Source: Nitrosopumilaceae archaeon
GTDB taxonomy: Archaea; Thermoproteota; Nitrososphaeria; Nitrososphaerales; Nitrosopumilaceae
Assembly (NCBI GenBank): GCA_007571225.1
Contig: RKRU01000108.1
Location: 1-8,438, forward strand
Direction of reading: 5' to 3'
DNA: 8,438 bases
The translations under genes were made by a program, and so were the position numbers. Within the stretch, counting starts at the first letter, position 1, and every line of letters starts with the position of its first letter. Below the pieces are notes generated by a model. It saw only the letters and a list, made by a program, of their open reading frames with translations. It did not search any database and was not told the origin of the DNA. Of the stretch, positions 1-6,388 are shown in pieces.

Positions 1-175
1 GGGGTGGTGGTGGCAACAGTAGTAGAGGAAGAGGAGGAGGAGGAATGGTATAGTGCAGAGTATACGTACTGCACACATGTAGGACGGCAGGGCAGCAAGC
101 CCCGTTGCCGGATGTGGATCGGAACTAGATACGTGCGGGACATACAAAGGCAATAAGTACGTGCGGCGGGCGAAA
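1..175. other. Intergenic region, low-complexity tract, no convincing gene
   Basis: The first 45 bases are simple-sequence-like (GTG then GAG/GAA triplets). Two copies of TACGTGCGG lie at 130-138 and 158-166. Plus frame 1 is open from base 1 to a TAA at 154-156 but gives a low-complexity Val/Glu stretch. On the minus strand, an ATG at 143 and a TTG at 153 each open a frame to the window edge; the TTG frame would encode a hydrophobic Leu-rich stretch and lies about 28 bp from the AT-rich box at 173-187, so a divergent gene running off the left edge is possible. I cannot choose between these readings. Confidence 0.4.
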
Positions 176-186
176 AAATATAAAAA
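176..186 (+). promoter_or_regulatory. TATA box for the radical SAM gene
   Basis: The AT-only box AAATATAAAAA sits in GC-richer sequence. Its TATAAA centre at about 181 predicts a transcription start near 207-209, a few bases before the ATG at 214 and after the ATG at 193. It therefore supports 214 as the translation start, giving a nearly leaderless mRNA. The box is almost as good in the other direction (TTTTTATATTTTTT), so divergent use is possible. Confidence 0.6.
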
Positions 187-213
187 GATTGTATGGTATG
201 CCGTGACACGTTG

Positions 214-1101
214 ATGAGAATACAGTACGACTCCCCTCTGTACAGGCCGCCTTCGGAGGCACGCTCGGTGATATTCCAGGTGACCCTAGGATGCTCCTTT
301 AACGAGTGTTCGTTCTGCGACATGTACCGGTCAAAGGAGTATACCGAGAGGCCGTGGGATGAGGTGAAAAAGGAGATAGATGCGATGGTAGAATATATGC
401 CCCATGCAAGGCGCTTCTTTCTAGCAGACGGGGATGCACTGAACCTAGACACCGATTACATGATAAAAATTACAAGGTACATACGATCCAAGTTCCCCGA
501 GGCCGAGCGGATCTCCTGCTATGCGATGCCGATGAACATACTCAAAAAGAGCAAGGAGGATCTGCTCAGGATGAGGGAGGCCGGGCTTGACATGTTCTAT
601 CTGGGTATCGAGAGTGGTTCGGACATAATCCTAAGGAAGGTGACAAAGGGGGCAATAGCCAAGACCATCATAAAGTCCGTAAACAAGGCAAAGGACACCG
701 GATATGTCATCTCGTGCATGATAATCTTGGGCCTTGGTGGAAGGACATACTCAAAGGAGCACACGCACGGGACGGCCGAGGTTATCAGCGCCTGCGCGCC
801 ACACTATGTGGGGACGCTGACACTACACCTTGACGAGGGCATAAGGCAAGAGTTCCACGACAAGTTCGGCGAGCCGTTTGTAATGATAGATGACGACGAG
901 TCCCTAGACGAGATGTACGATGTGGTCAGCGGGATCAACGTAGGCCCCGAAGATCAGATAGTATTCAGGGCAAACCACGGATCCAACGCATACAGGATAA
1001 AGGGAACCTTCCCACAAGACAAGCAGGACATGCTAGACCAGATCAGATGGCTGCGGCAGCATCCGGAGGTTGCGCGGCCAAAGGGATTGCGGGGATTCTA
1101 G
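214..1101 (+). CDS. Radical SAM domain protein (COG1032-like, no B12 domain)
   Basis: This is a 295-residue cytosolic radical SAM protein. The cluster motif is near the N terminus, with Cys27, Cys32 and Cys35 in the context GCSFNECSFCDMY. The spacing is CX4CX2C, not the classic CX3CX2C, and resembles a COG1032 subgroup with GCxxNxCxFCxMY. An aromatic lies inside the motif (Phe34) and the SAM-barrel motifs YLGIESGSD (from residue 129) and IILGLGG (170-176) follow. No cobalamin-binding N-terminal domain and no extra cluster domain are visible, and the substrate is unknown. The start at 214 is preferred over the ATG at 193 because the TATA box (176-186) predicts transcription from about 208, and because the family start usually lies shortly before the cluster. 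The gene stands alone: ilvE converges on it from the other strand. The family call is strong; the function is not known. Confidence 0.88.
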   Translation: MRIQYDSPLYRPPSEARSVIFQVTLGCSFNECSFCDMYRSKEYTERPWDEVKKEIDAMVEYMPHARRFFLADGDALNLDTDYMIKITRYIRSKFPEAERISCYAMPMNILKKSKEDLLRMREAGLDMFYLGIESGSDIILRKVTKGAIAKTIIKSVNKAKDTGYVISCMIILGLGGRTYSKEHTHGTAEVISACAPHYVGTLTLHLDEGIRQEFHDKFGEPFVMIDDDESLDEMYDVVSGINVGPEDQIVFRANHGSNAYRIKGTFPQDKQDMLDQIRWLRQHPEVARPKGLRGF

Positions 1102-1106
1102 TCAGG

Positions 1107-1178
1107 GGTTCTAACGCACGTAAAAGTCCTCCATGCCGCATGGTTGTGGTGGTGGCTCCAAGGTTCCAACGCACGTAA
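1107..1178. repeat. Two 17-bp direct repeats in a convergent intergenic region
   Basis: GGTTCTAACGCACGTAA at 1107-1123 and GGTTCCAACGCACGTAA at 1162-1178 differ by one base and are 55 bp apart. The bases that follow are also loosely similar (pyrimidine-rich with ATGCC/ATACC). A short hairpin CCATG-CCG-CATGG lies at 1131-1143. The region separates the ends of the radical SAM gene and ilvE and contains no supported gene. Each repeat contains CGCACGTA, the reverse complement of the 8-mer that occurs twice upstream of the radical SAM gene. Confidence 0.7.
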
Positions 1179-1265
1179 GAAAGCCCCTCATACCACGCCC
1201 TCGTCTGTAGTATGAGCCGCATCCATACAAGAAAGATGATGGTAGTATCCACACAGTTAATATAA

Positions 1266-2183
1266 TCAGATAAATGTCAGCCAGTGCCCGAACCGGTCGT
1301 CTCTGCCAGCCACGACATTCCCAAACATCTTCTGCACCCTCTTTGTAATCGCGCCCATCCGTCCGCCATCACCTATCGTAGTACGGTCAACCTGCGTCAC
1401 CGATCTCACCTCGGCTGCCGTGCCGGTTATGAATATCTCCTCTGCAGAATAGAGGTCGTCCCTGTACATATCCATCTCCCTCACCTCGATTCCATCACTG
1501 GCCATAATCTGCATGACGCTATCCCTCGTAATGCCTGCTAGGCACCCAGTAGAGAGCGGCGGGGTAAATACCGCATTGTTTCTCACCACAAAGACATTCT
1601 CCGCGCTACCTTCAGATACTCTGCCGTCTGAGTTGAGCATTATGGCCTCATCATACCCGTTGTCCAGCGCCTCCACCCTTGCAAGCATCGCATTTGAATA
1701 GTTTGCAGCCGCCTTTGCCTGCACAGGCTGCACACGGGAGTCCATCTTCACCCAGCTTGATATCATGCACTTTGCGCCCGTGAACTTGCCCGCCTCTGAC
1801 TCCCCCATCTCCCACGGCCAGCACGAGATCGAGATGTCCACAGGATTCTTTGTAGGCGTCAGGCCCATCTCGCCATATCCATAGTATGCTAGGGGCCGGA
1901 TGTAGCACTCCTTAAAGTTGCATGCACGCACCGTCGTTATTACGGCATTTATCACTGCCTCCTTTGCGTACGGCATCTTCATGGAGTACAGTTTTGCGGA
2001 CTTGAACAGCCTGTCTATATGCTCGCCAAGCCGGAATATGGCAGGACTGCTACCTGTATCATAACAACGGATGCCTTCAAATACTGATGTGGAATAGTGC
2101 AGTGCATGGGTCAGTACATGTACTCGGGCATCCTTGAACGGCACCAAGTCCCCGTTCATCCAGATCTTGCCTACCTCATTCAC
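1266..2183 (-). CDS. ilvE: Branched-chain amino acid aminotransferase
   Basis: This is a PLP-dependent class IV (fold type IV) aminotransferase that interconverts Val, Leu and Ile with their 2-oxo acids using 2-oxoglutarate/glutamate; it is cytosolic. With a GTG start at 2183 it has 305 residues, close to the family norm. Visible landmarks are the N-terminal WMNGDLV and HVLTHALHY followed by FEGIR, the catalytic Lys157 in QAKAAANYSNAMLA, the cofactor-binding Glu191 in VSEGSAENVF, GITRD near 217-221, and the phosphate-binding GTAAEV near 254. The start rests on the promoter: TTTAAATT at 2205-2212 is about 26 bp from the GTG at 2183, whereas the upstream ATG at 2201 would lie before the predicted transcription start. 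If the ATG is used, six residues are added. It is transcribed alone, divergent from the small membrane protein at 2371. Neighbouring genes suggest no ilv operon here. Confidence 0.95.
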   Translation of the reverse strand: MNEVGKIWMNGDLVPFKDARVHVLTHALHYSTSVFEGIRCYDTGSSPAIFRLGEHIDRLFKSAKLYSMKMPYAKEAVINAVITTVRACNFKECYIRPLAYYGYGEMGLTPTKNPVDISISCWPWEMGESEAGKFTGAKCMISSWVKMDSRVQPVQAKAAANYSNAMLARVEALDNGYDEAIMLNSDGRVSEGSAENVFVVRNNAVFTPPLSTGCLAGITRDSVMQIMASDGIEVREMDMYRDDLYSAEEIFITGTAAEVRSVTQVDRTTIGDGGRMGAITKRVQKMFGNVVAGRDDRFGHWLTFI

Positions 2184-2204
2184 AAAGGTAGCTACTGACA
2201 TGCT

Positions 2205-2212
2205 AATTTAAA
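2205..2212 (-). promoter_or_regulatory. TATA box for ilvE
   Basis: The minus-strand AATTTAAA/TTTAAATT core is centred at about 2208. It is only a few bases before the ATG at 2201 but 25-26 bp before the GTG at 2183, the usual archaeal TATA-to-start distance for a leaderless mRNA. No Shine-Dalgarno sequence precedes either start. Confidence 0.5.
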
Positions 2213-2336
2213 GAGTACATTACAACAGCAAGCAACAACTGCGCCCGGCGCACCACCAACAGCAGAAGAGTAACCGTAGTGGCAGACAGTAGGAGGGAGC
2301 ATAGTAACAGACGGCAGTACATACAGAGAAATGGAA

Positions 2337-2347
2337 TTTAGTATAAA
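2337..2347 (+). promoter_or_regulatory. TATA box for the small membrane protein gene
   Basis: TTTAGTATAAA ends at 2347, with TATAAA centred at about 2344. That is 27 bp before the ATG at 2371, so the mRNA is predicted to be leaderless. The remaining divergent intergenic sequence (2213-2336) is rich in CAACAGC-like triplets and shows nothing else I can name. Confidence 0.6.
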
Positions 2348-2370
2348 TGCCATGAATCTCCATCACATGT

Positions 2371-2580
2371 ATGAACTGGGCGCTGGGCATGATTGCCATT
2401 GTACTTTTAGTGGTAGGTCTGGTAGGCCAGGCATTTGAGATGAGGCGCATCCGAAAAGCCGAGTACGTGGATGATATGGGCGCTCCGAACATCTTTACTA
2501 GGCGCGAAAACCTCAAGTGGTACGCCGTAATAGGGACAGGCATAGTGCTATGGTATGTGTCAGAGCGGTCTCCTGCATGA
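2371..2580 (+). CDS. Small two-helix membrane protein, function unknown
   Basis: This is a 69-residue protein that I do not recognise. Residues 4-20 form a strongly hydrophobic helix (ALGMIAIVLLVVGLVG), followed by a basic juxtamembrane segment (MRRIRKAEY), an acidic/polar loop, and a second hydrophobic stretch at about 49-63 (WYAVIGTGIVLWYVS). A hairpin with both ends on the same side of the membrane is likely; the positive-inside rule puts the Arg/Lys-rich loop (24-47) in the cytoplasm. The gene is supported by its own well-placed TATA box, which makes the ATG at 2371 leaderless, and by a clean stop. It is divergent from ilvE and convergent with the nucleotidyltransferase gene, and no operon partner is seen. 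Confidence 0.7.
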   Translation: MNWALGMIAIVLLVVGLVGQAFEMRRIRKAEYVDDMGAPNIFTRRENLKWYAVIGTGIVLWYVSERSPA

Positions 2581-2625
2581 ACCACCACTACCTACACATG
2601 ACATTACTGGAGTTTGATTGTAACT

Positions 2626-2644
2626 ACTTACGTCTAGCGTAGGT
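2626..2644. repeat. Inverted repeat overlapping a TIR-like 15-mer
   Basis: ACTTACG (2626-2632) and CGTAGGT (2638-2644) form a 7-bp stem with one G-T pair and a 5-base loop. The left arm is part of GTAACTACTTACGTC (2620-2634), which matches 13 of 15 bases of the terminal repeat type seen at 6146 and 6389. It may be a terminator hairpin for the small membrane gene, since TTTT follows at 2668-2671, or a relic of an element end. Confidence 0.4.
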
Positions 2645-2674
2645 TATTTGGAACCCATTTTAGCCCCTTTTATT

Positions 2675-2680
2675 AAAAAA
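2675..2680 (-). terminator. Oligo-T terminator of the GHKL-nucleotidyltransferase operon
   Basis: Six A on the plus strand read as TTTTTT about 30 bases downstream of the TAG stop at 2710-2712. Archaeal RNA polymerase terminates at such runs. The sequence is AT-rich and has no strong hairpin. Confidence 0.45.
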
Positions 2681-2709
2681 CATATTTCCATCGACTGTTG
2701 ACTGCGTTT

Positions 2710-3813
2710 CTAGGCATGCCTGCGCACACAAAAGATAAGATACCCTTGCATCCATTCTGCCCAGTTGATTTTCGGCGATGCCGGATACTTTGCGCTCGGC
2801 CTTTCCATACAATCCGCATACGTCTTGATATGTTGATACCGTTGGACATCGGCCAAAGTCCTGTACATCCAGCGCGCAGCATTGTTGACATCTTCTCCTT
2901 CTATTACATATGCCAGCACATAGCTTAGCATAAGAACAGACAATATGCTTACATAGTGATCTATCCTTTCATATGGAATCATTTTGGAGACGTATGTGGA
3001 TTTAAAATCCAGATATCCCTTCTTGCCATATGGCGTAAGTTGGACCGTGTTGCTCACATTTACCAATTGATGTAACACGGATTGAACGGAATTTGTAACA
3101 TTGCGCGCGTCAAGTCGGGGATTGTCGTTAATAATTTTTTCAATTTTGATCATATTGAAAAACTCGGTGAAAAATGCCATCATGTTCTCAACCGTCGCTC
3201 CACTTAGAAGGCTGCCCACATCAAACACCTGCTTTGTAATCTCACCGACCCTAGATCCATCCAGACCAACGGTCCCCACCGCTAATGCCCCCATCTTGTC
3301 TGCCATTAAAGCACCCCTAGATAGAATATTCATCGTATATGGGATCTTGAATGCCATTATGTGGGTTCCAGTTGGAACGGTACTGGTATCATACCCAATA
3401 TCCAAACCATGCAAGATATCCACCTTGATCGCTCTTTCCTGTCCGAAGCATGATCGGTAGTGGACAGAATATGTAATTAGATTCTTTTTGGGACGGGCCT
3501 GTCTGGGATGGTATTGTAAAATATCTGTGACGTTTGGGATGACTTTGGCGCCCATCATTACGGCATCTATACAATCAAGAGAAGCCATAGTTGAGAGATC
3601 GACATCCACACTAAGTCGCCGCAGGGTGTTATCAGGTTGGTAAAATGGCATACACATACCCCCTCTCGTTACACACTCCATGTCATTTGTAATGTGTTGA
3701 TGAATTAGATAATCCATTAGGAACTGTTCTGTGAGTTGAGGGGCAAACCCGTGTTCTCTGGAAATCTCGTTTATCTTGTCTACTGCAACCAATCTTGAGA
3801 TCTCAGTATCCAT
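2710..3813 (-). CDS. AbiEii/AbiGii-type nucleotidyltransferase (toxin-like)
   Basis: This 367-residue protein carries the nucleotidyltransferase core of the AbiEii family (PF08843-like). The motifs in order are Gly51-Gly52 (TRGG), Asp70-x-Asp72 in RRLSVDVDLS, the third acidic site Asp132 in IKVDIL with its family-typical preceding Lys130, then the helix ADKMGAL (171-177) and a closing KxxFDVxxL at 194-202 corresponding to the family's Lys-Asp...Tyr-Asp-Leu motif. All catalytic positions are present, so it should be active. AbiEii proteins act as toxins in type IV toxin-antitoxin/abortive-infection pairs, and some modify tRNA. The C-terminal ~150 residues are helical and unassigned. It is the second gene of an operon, 4 bp behind the GHKL ATPase and probably translationally coupled to it. 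No AbiEi-type antitoxin is next to it; the ATPase holds that place. The family call is good; substrate and role are inferred. Confidence 0.78.
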   Translation of the reverse strand: MDTEISRLVAVDKINEISREHGFAPQLTEQFLMDYLIHQHITNDMECVTRGGMCMPFYQPDNTLRRLSVDVDLSTMASLDCIDAVMMGAKVIPNVTDILQYHPRQARPKKNLITYSVHYRSCFGQERAIKVDILHGLDIGYDTSTVPTGTHIMAFKIPYTMNILSRGALMADKMGALAVGTVGLDGSRVGEITKQVFDVGSLLSGATVENMMAFFTEFFNMIKIEKIINDNPRLDARNVTNSVQSVLHQLVNVSNTVQLTPYGKKGYLDFKSTYVSKMIPYERIDHYVSILSVLMLSYVLAYVIEGEDVNNAARWMYRTLADVQRYQHIKTYADCMERPSAKYPASPKINWAEWMQGYLIFCVRRHA

Positions 3814-3817
3814 GCCA

Positions 3818-5728
3818 TCACTCTGGAAGAAATCTGTTCACCCGTTCCATGATCTTCGAACTTCGTCTTTTGGCCATGGATCTTATCTTTGCAGAGGACA
3901 CTAGACCCTTCTCCAGTAGGTCATCTAATACATACGTCAGTTCATCCGAATACGGGGCCGATCCGTACTCAACTTCGGTGTACATATCAATCCAAGCTTT
4001 TTCTGGAGGGGCCCATGTGTGGGCCAGTCGCTCTGAGCGTTCACGGATCACCAGCAAGAATTCATCTTTGGCCCCCTCAAGGTATGCTGCCAGCAGATCT
4101 GGACTGGGATTGAGTAAGACTTTGTACTGTCTTTTATAGCGAATTATGGTTTCTTGCAGCTCTTGCCCCGTTCCCGTTTCAGCCTGTATGGTATATACTG
4201 CCGTGTGATGACAATTATGCAGGAAAGAATCCAGCGTACTCAACCCGGTAAATTGAAACCTGTGGGGAAATGTATCCTGTAGGTAATCGTGCAGATCCAC
4301 AAGTCTGGGAGAAATCGCATAATATGGCAGTGGGATCACACTCTGCCTAGGGCCAATCCTTTTTACTGCAAGCGGCTTTTCAGCTGGCAAGAATGCACTG
4401 ACAAATCCATGCCACCGCCTGTTTCTTTCTCTTATGGCGTCCTGTGGTATGTTCTTTGCCGCGAATACCTCCGTTTCTATCCTGATCAATCCCAGAAGAA
4501 ACAGGGGATTTCTGAAAGTATCAAACATTCGGTGGGACACATTAACCCTCACATTGGTTGTTCTGGGAGTGGATTCGGTTTCATAAAGCGTGTCTTTTGA
4601 GTTCGCACTGCGTACTATTTCGATATCCAAGTTACCGGCCTTTACCATCCTGCCATCCATACCATACAACATGCGTCTGCTGCGACTTGATCCTACCCTC
4701 ATATCAAGAGGTGTCGTGTCGGATGAGTTTTGGTCAAATTCCAACACACGGCAGATGTCGTCGTCATCTGTAGAATCTACGGGGAACATATCATGTAGGA
4801 GGCCGGCCACATTCTGGTCCCTCCCAAAATATTCCACGGCCTCCACGTATTCATCAGAATCTGCCAGAAAACCGGTTTTGTGAAAATTGACTGGAACGTG
4901 ATCCAGGTTTATTATCCCCATAAACCGTGCGGTGGACGGATGCTGCCGTATTCCGAATTTGGAGTACGCCTCGATCAGCCTGCCGCGGTTGTATATATGC
5001 AGTCCATAGTCGCCCCTGATTGAGCGCTTCTTTAGCAGTCCTATCCAACCCGTTATACTGTTACCGCTAGGGAGACGTATACGTATGTCTCTTTTGGTTC
5101 CTTCTGATACGTCTGGTTCTGTGAACATGCAGGGTCTGGAGTTTACGGTTATGCTTACCTGGCCGTTTTTGATGTACGGCCCATATCTCAATCCAAACCT
5201 TCGCCTGAACTTGATCATCTGGTTTGGGTACAGCGATACGTTCAGGTTGTTGATTGTAATGCGCGTTCCATGATTACTACTGCCGGCGTCCGTGCGCTCC
5301 CAGCCAATCTCAAAGTTCTCCCATTTCATGGATTCTTTGTCCAGCCATTCATCCTCATCATATGTGGCAATCAGAGTATCTTCGCCGGCACGGGCAGTCT
5401 CTATGGTAAACCTCTTTCCCAAGCTGGAACAGGCACTCTTCATGCCGAGGCCGAACCGCCCCAATCGATCTGTTTTCTTGGGTTCTTTGGCTATGGTCAT
5501 GGCGTTTTGCAGCTCGTCTAGATCCATACCACAGCCATTATCTGAGACAATAATGCGCCCGAGGTCAAAGTCCAGATTTACATCAACCTGCTCTGTCTCC
5601 CCGTCCAGCCTGGCATCAATGGAGTTATCAATAAGTTCAGATATTGCCTGCTCGGTCCTGTACCCCGTCAGGCCGAGTTTTTTAACTAGGGTTTTGTCAG
5701 GGGTTATGTCGACTGTTTTGGTTTGCAT
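3818..5728 (-). CDS. MORC/HSP90-like GHKL ATPase
   Basis: This is a 636-residue GHKL (HATPase_c) ATPase. The N-box SELIDNSIDA (30-39) supplies the catalytic Glu31 and Mg-binding Asn35; DNGCGM (63-68) is the adenine-contact motif; GRFGLGMKSA (90-99) is the lid; HGTRITI (153-159) closes the fold. A ribosomal S5-like transducer follows, ending in an Asn-rich/Lys site around Lys284 (VNFHKTGF) that should contact the gamma phosphate. These are the features of the prokaryotic MORC/MutL/HSP90-type group rather than histidine kinases. Residues from about 305 to 636 are not recognised; the last 20 are strongly basic and might bind nucleic acid. The ATG at 5728 is fixed by the TATA box 26 bp upstream, giving a leaderless mRNA. 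Homologues often lie in restriction or defence loci (established for prokaryotic MORC proteins). Pairing with the nucleotidyltransferase suggests an ATP-gated conflict system, which is inference. Confidence 0.85.
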   Translation of the reverse strand: MQTKTVDITPDKTLVKKLGLTGYRTEQAISELIDNSIDARLDGETEQVDVNLDFDLGRIIVSDNGCGMDLDELQNAMTIAKEPKKTDRLGRFGLGMKSACSSLGKRFTIETARAGEDTLIATYDEDEWLDKESMKWENFEIGWERTDAGSSNHGTRITINNLNVSLYPNQMIKFRRRFGLRYGPYIKNGQVSITVNSRPCMFTEPDVSEGTKRDIRIRLPSGNSITGWIGLLKKRSIRGDYGLHIYNRGRLIEAYSKFGIRQHPSTARFMGIINLDHVPVNFHKTGFLADSDEYVEAVEYFGRDQNVAGLLHDMFPVDSTDDDDICRVLEFDQNSSDTTPLDMRVGSSRSRRMLYGMDGRMVKAGNLDIEIVRSANSKDTLYETESTPRTTNVRVNVSHRMFDTFRNPLFLLGLIRIETEVFAAKNIPQDAIRERNRRWHGFVSAFLPAEKPLAVKRIGPRQSVIPLPYYAISPRLVDLHDYLQDTFPHRFQFTGLSTLDSFLHNCHHTAVYTIQAETGTGQELQETIIRYKRQYKVLLNPSPDLLAAYLEGAKDEFLLVIRERSERLAHTWAPPEKAWIDMYTEVEYGSAPYSDELTYVLDDLLEKGLVSSAKIRSMAKRRSSKIMERVNRFLPE

Positions 5729-5750
5729 AATATTGTATCTGATTTTGTAA

Positions 5751-5757
5751 TTATAAA
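5751..5757 (-). promoter_or_regulatory. TATA box for the GHKL-nucleotidyltransferase operon
   Basis: Minus-strand TTTATAA (plus TTATAAA) is centred at 5754, exactly 26 bp before the A of the ATG at 5728, so the mRNA is predicted to be leaderless. The purine-rich ACC/AAA bases just upstream would be the BRE. No other promoter is visible inside the operon. Confidence 0.65.
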
Positions 5758-5832
5758 GGTTTTTTACATATACTGATTCATTATATATTTCACGGTAGGC
5801 AATATACGGTTAGTATTTTTTGTATAATTTCC

Positions 5833-5866
5833 GTCTCCCAATGTGCGACGAAGATTTGTTTGTGTC
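5833..5866 (+). repeat. 34-bp perfect direct repeat, copy 1
   Basis: It begins GTCTCCCAATGTGCGACG and ends TTTGTTTGTGTC. An identical copy lies at 5938-5971, exactly 105 bp further. The final TTGTTTGTGTCG is also found at 8039-8050, and CTCCCAAT recurs at 7921-7928, so the sequence belongs to a dispersed family. Confidence 0.9.
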
Positions 5867-5880
5867 GGGTTCCCATCCGC

Positions 5881-5930
5881 CTCTCTCTCTCTGTATGTGG
5901 CAGTGTGTATGTGGCAGTGTGTATGTAGCA
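5881..5930. repeat. (CT)6 microsatellite followed by 14-bp tandem repeat
   Basis: Six CT dinucleotides at 5881-5892 are followed by two exact units of GTATGTGGCAGTGT (5893-5906, 5907-5920) and a partial third (5921-5930). The tract separates the two 34-bp repeats. Such simple repeats are variable by slippage. Confidence 0.85.
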
Positions 5931-5937
5931 GGACAAT

Positions 5938-5971
5938 GTCTCCCAATGTGCGACGAAGATTTGTTTGTGTC
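5938..5971 (+). repeat. 34-bp perfect direct repeat, copy 2
   Basis: Identical to 5833-5866. Because the period (105) is a multiple of three, frames stay open across both copies on both strands and give a repeated peptide. None has a good start, promoter match or plausible composition, so I treat the region as non-coding. The stretch from 5972 to 6145 has no feature I can support beyond the short match at 6085-6093 described in the findings. Confidence 0.9.
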
Positions 5972-6145
5972 TGGAGCCGCGCGGCAGTTATTTTGTCTGG
6001 AACGGCTCAGTGCATCGCACATGAGGAAACCGTCACATGTAATCTAGTCCGGCCTTTTCGGGGTCTGCTTAAAACATAAGTGCTGGCGGGTCTTAATCGT
6101 ACAGTTGTGTTCTGTAGTAACTCCATAACAGGCTAAGCCAACTTA

Positions 6146-6227
6146 GTAACTGTTTAGTCCACACGCCTGAATGACAGATTCTAGACACAAGTTTGGCAAA
6201 TTATTTACGCTAGACATAAACAGTTAC
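6146..6227. mobile_element. 82-bp inverted-repeat element, copy A (MITE-like)
   Basis: The ends are a perfect 11-bp inverted repeat, GTAACTGTTTA at 6146-6156 and TAAACAGTTAC at 6217-6227, extended by GTC/GAC after a one-base gap. The interior has GAATGACAGATTCTA and TTTGGCAAATT. A second copy lies at 6389-6469 (about 50 of 59 bases identical over the right part). It has no coding capacity. It could be a non-autonomous transposon, or a repeated structured or protein-binding element. Confidence 0.6.
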
Positions 6228-6388
6228 GTCGAACCGGCATAATCTGTTACTTTGAATGTGGGCAACTAGTGTAATGAGGTGAGCGTACAAGTCTGCTTGA
6301 ATGTCAAAAATGTGGCCCTAATGCACCGATCTATATATGGCCATTATTTTTTAGTGATATGAAGAAACGGGCAGGTTATGATCGCTAG

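Noticed and set aside
1131..1143. CCATG-CCG-CATGG as an intrinsic terminator
   Set aside because: The stem is only five pairs and is not followed by a T run.
1043..1252. Minus-strand 69-codon frame downstream of ilvE
   Set aside because: It overlaps the radical SAM coding end and the direct-repeat region, with no promoter at the right distance and no recognisable domain.
2220..2588. 122-codon minus-strand frame opposite the small membrane protein
   Set aside because: It is antisense to a gene with a well-placed promoter, and its Cys/Leu-rich ends come from the CAACAGC-type intergenic triplets.
4289..5750. Several long plus-strand frames inside the GHKL gene
   Set aside because: They are shadows of a clear GHKL coding frame with all motifs present.
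5764..6022. Minus-strand frames with TNKSSSHIGR repeats
   Set aside because: Same repeat effect on the other strand; two overlapping frames are equally open, and neither has a supported start.
5820..6047. Plus-strand frame containing a repeated peptide PMCDEDLFVSG
   Set aside because: It starts with TTG in a T-rich tract without a placed promoter and owes its openness to the repeat period being a multiple of three; composition (Cys/Trp/Ser from microsatellite) is not protein-like.
6359..6388. Mini-ORF MKKRAGYDR about 25 bp after ATCTATATATGG
   Set aside because: The TATA-like box and ATG are spaced well, but nine codons ending at the border of element B is most simply chance; no conservation can be judged.
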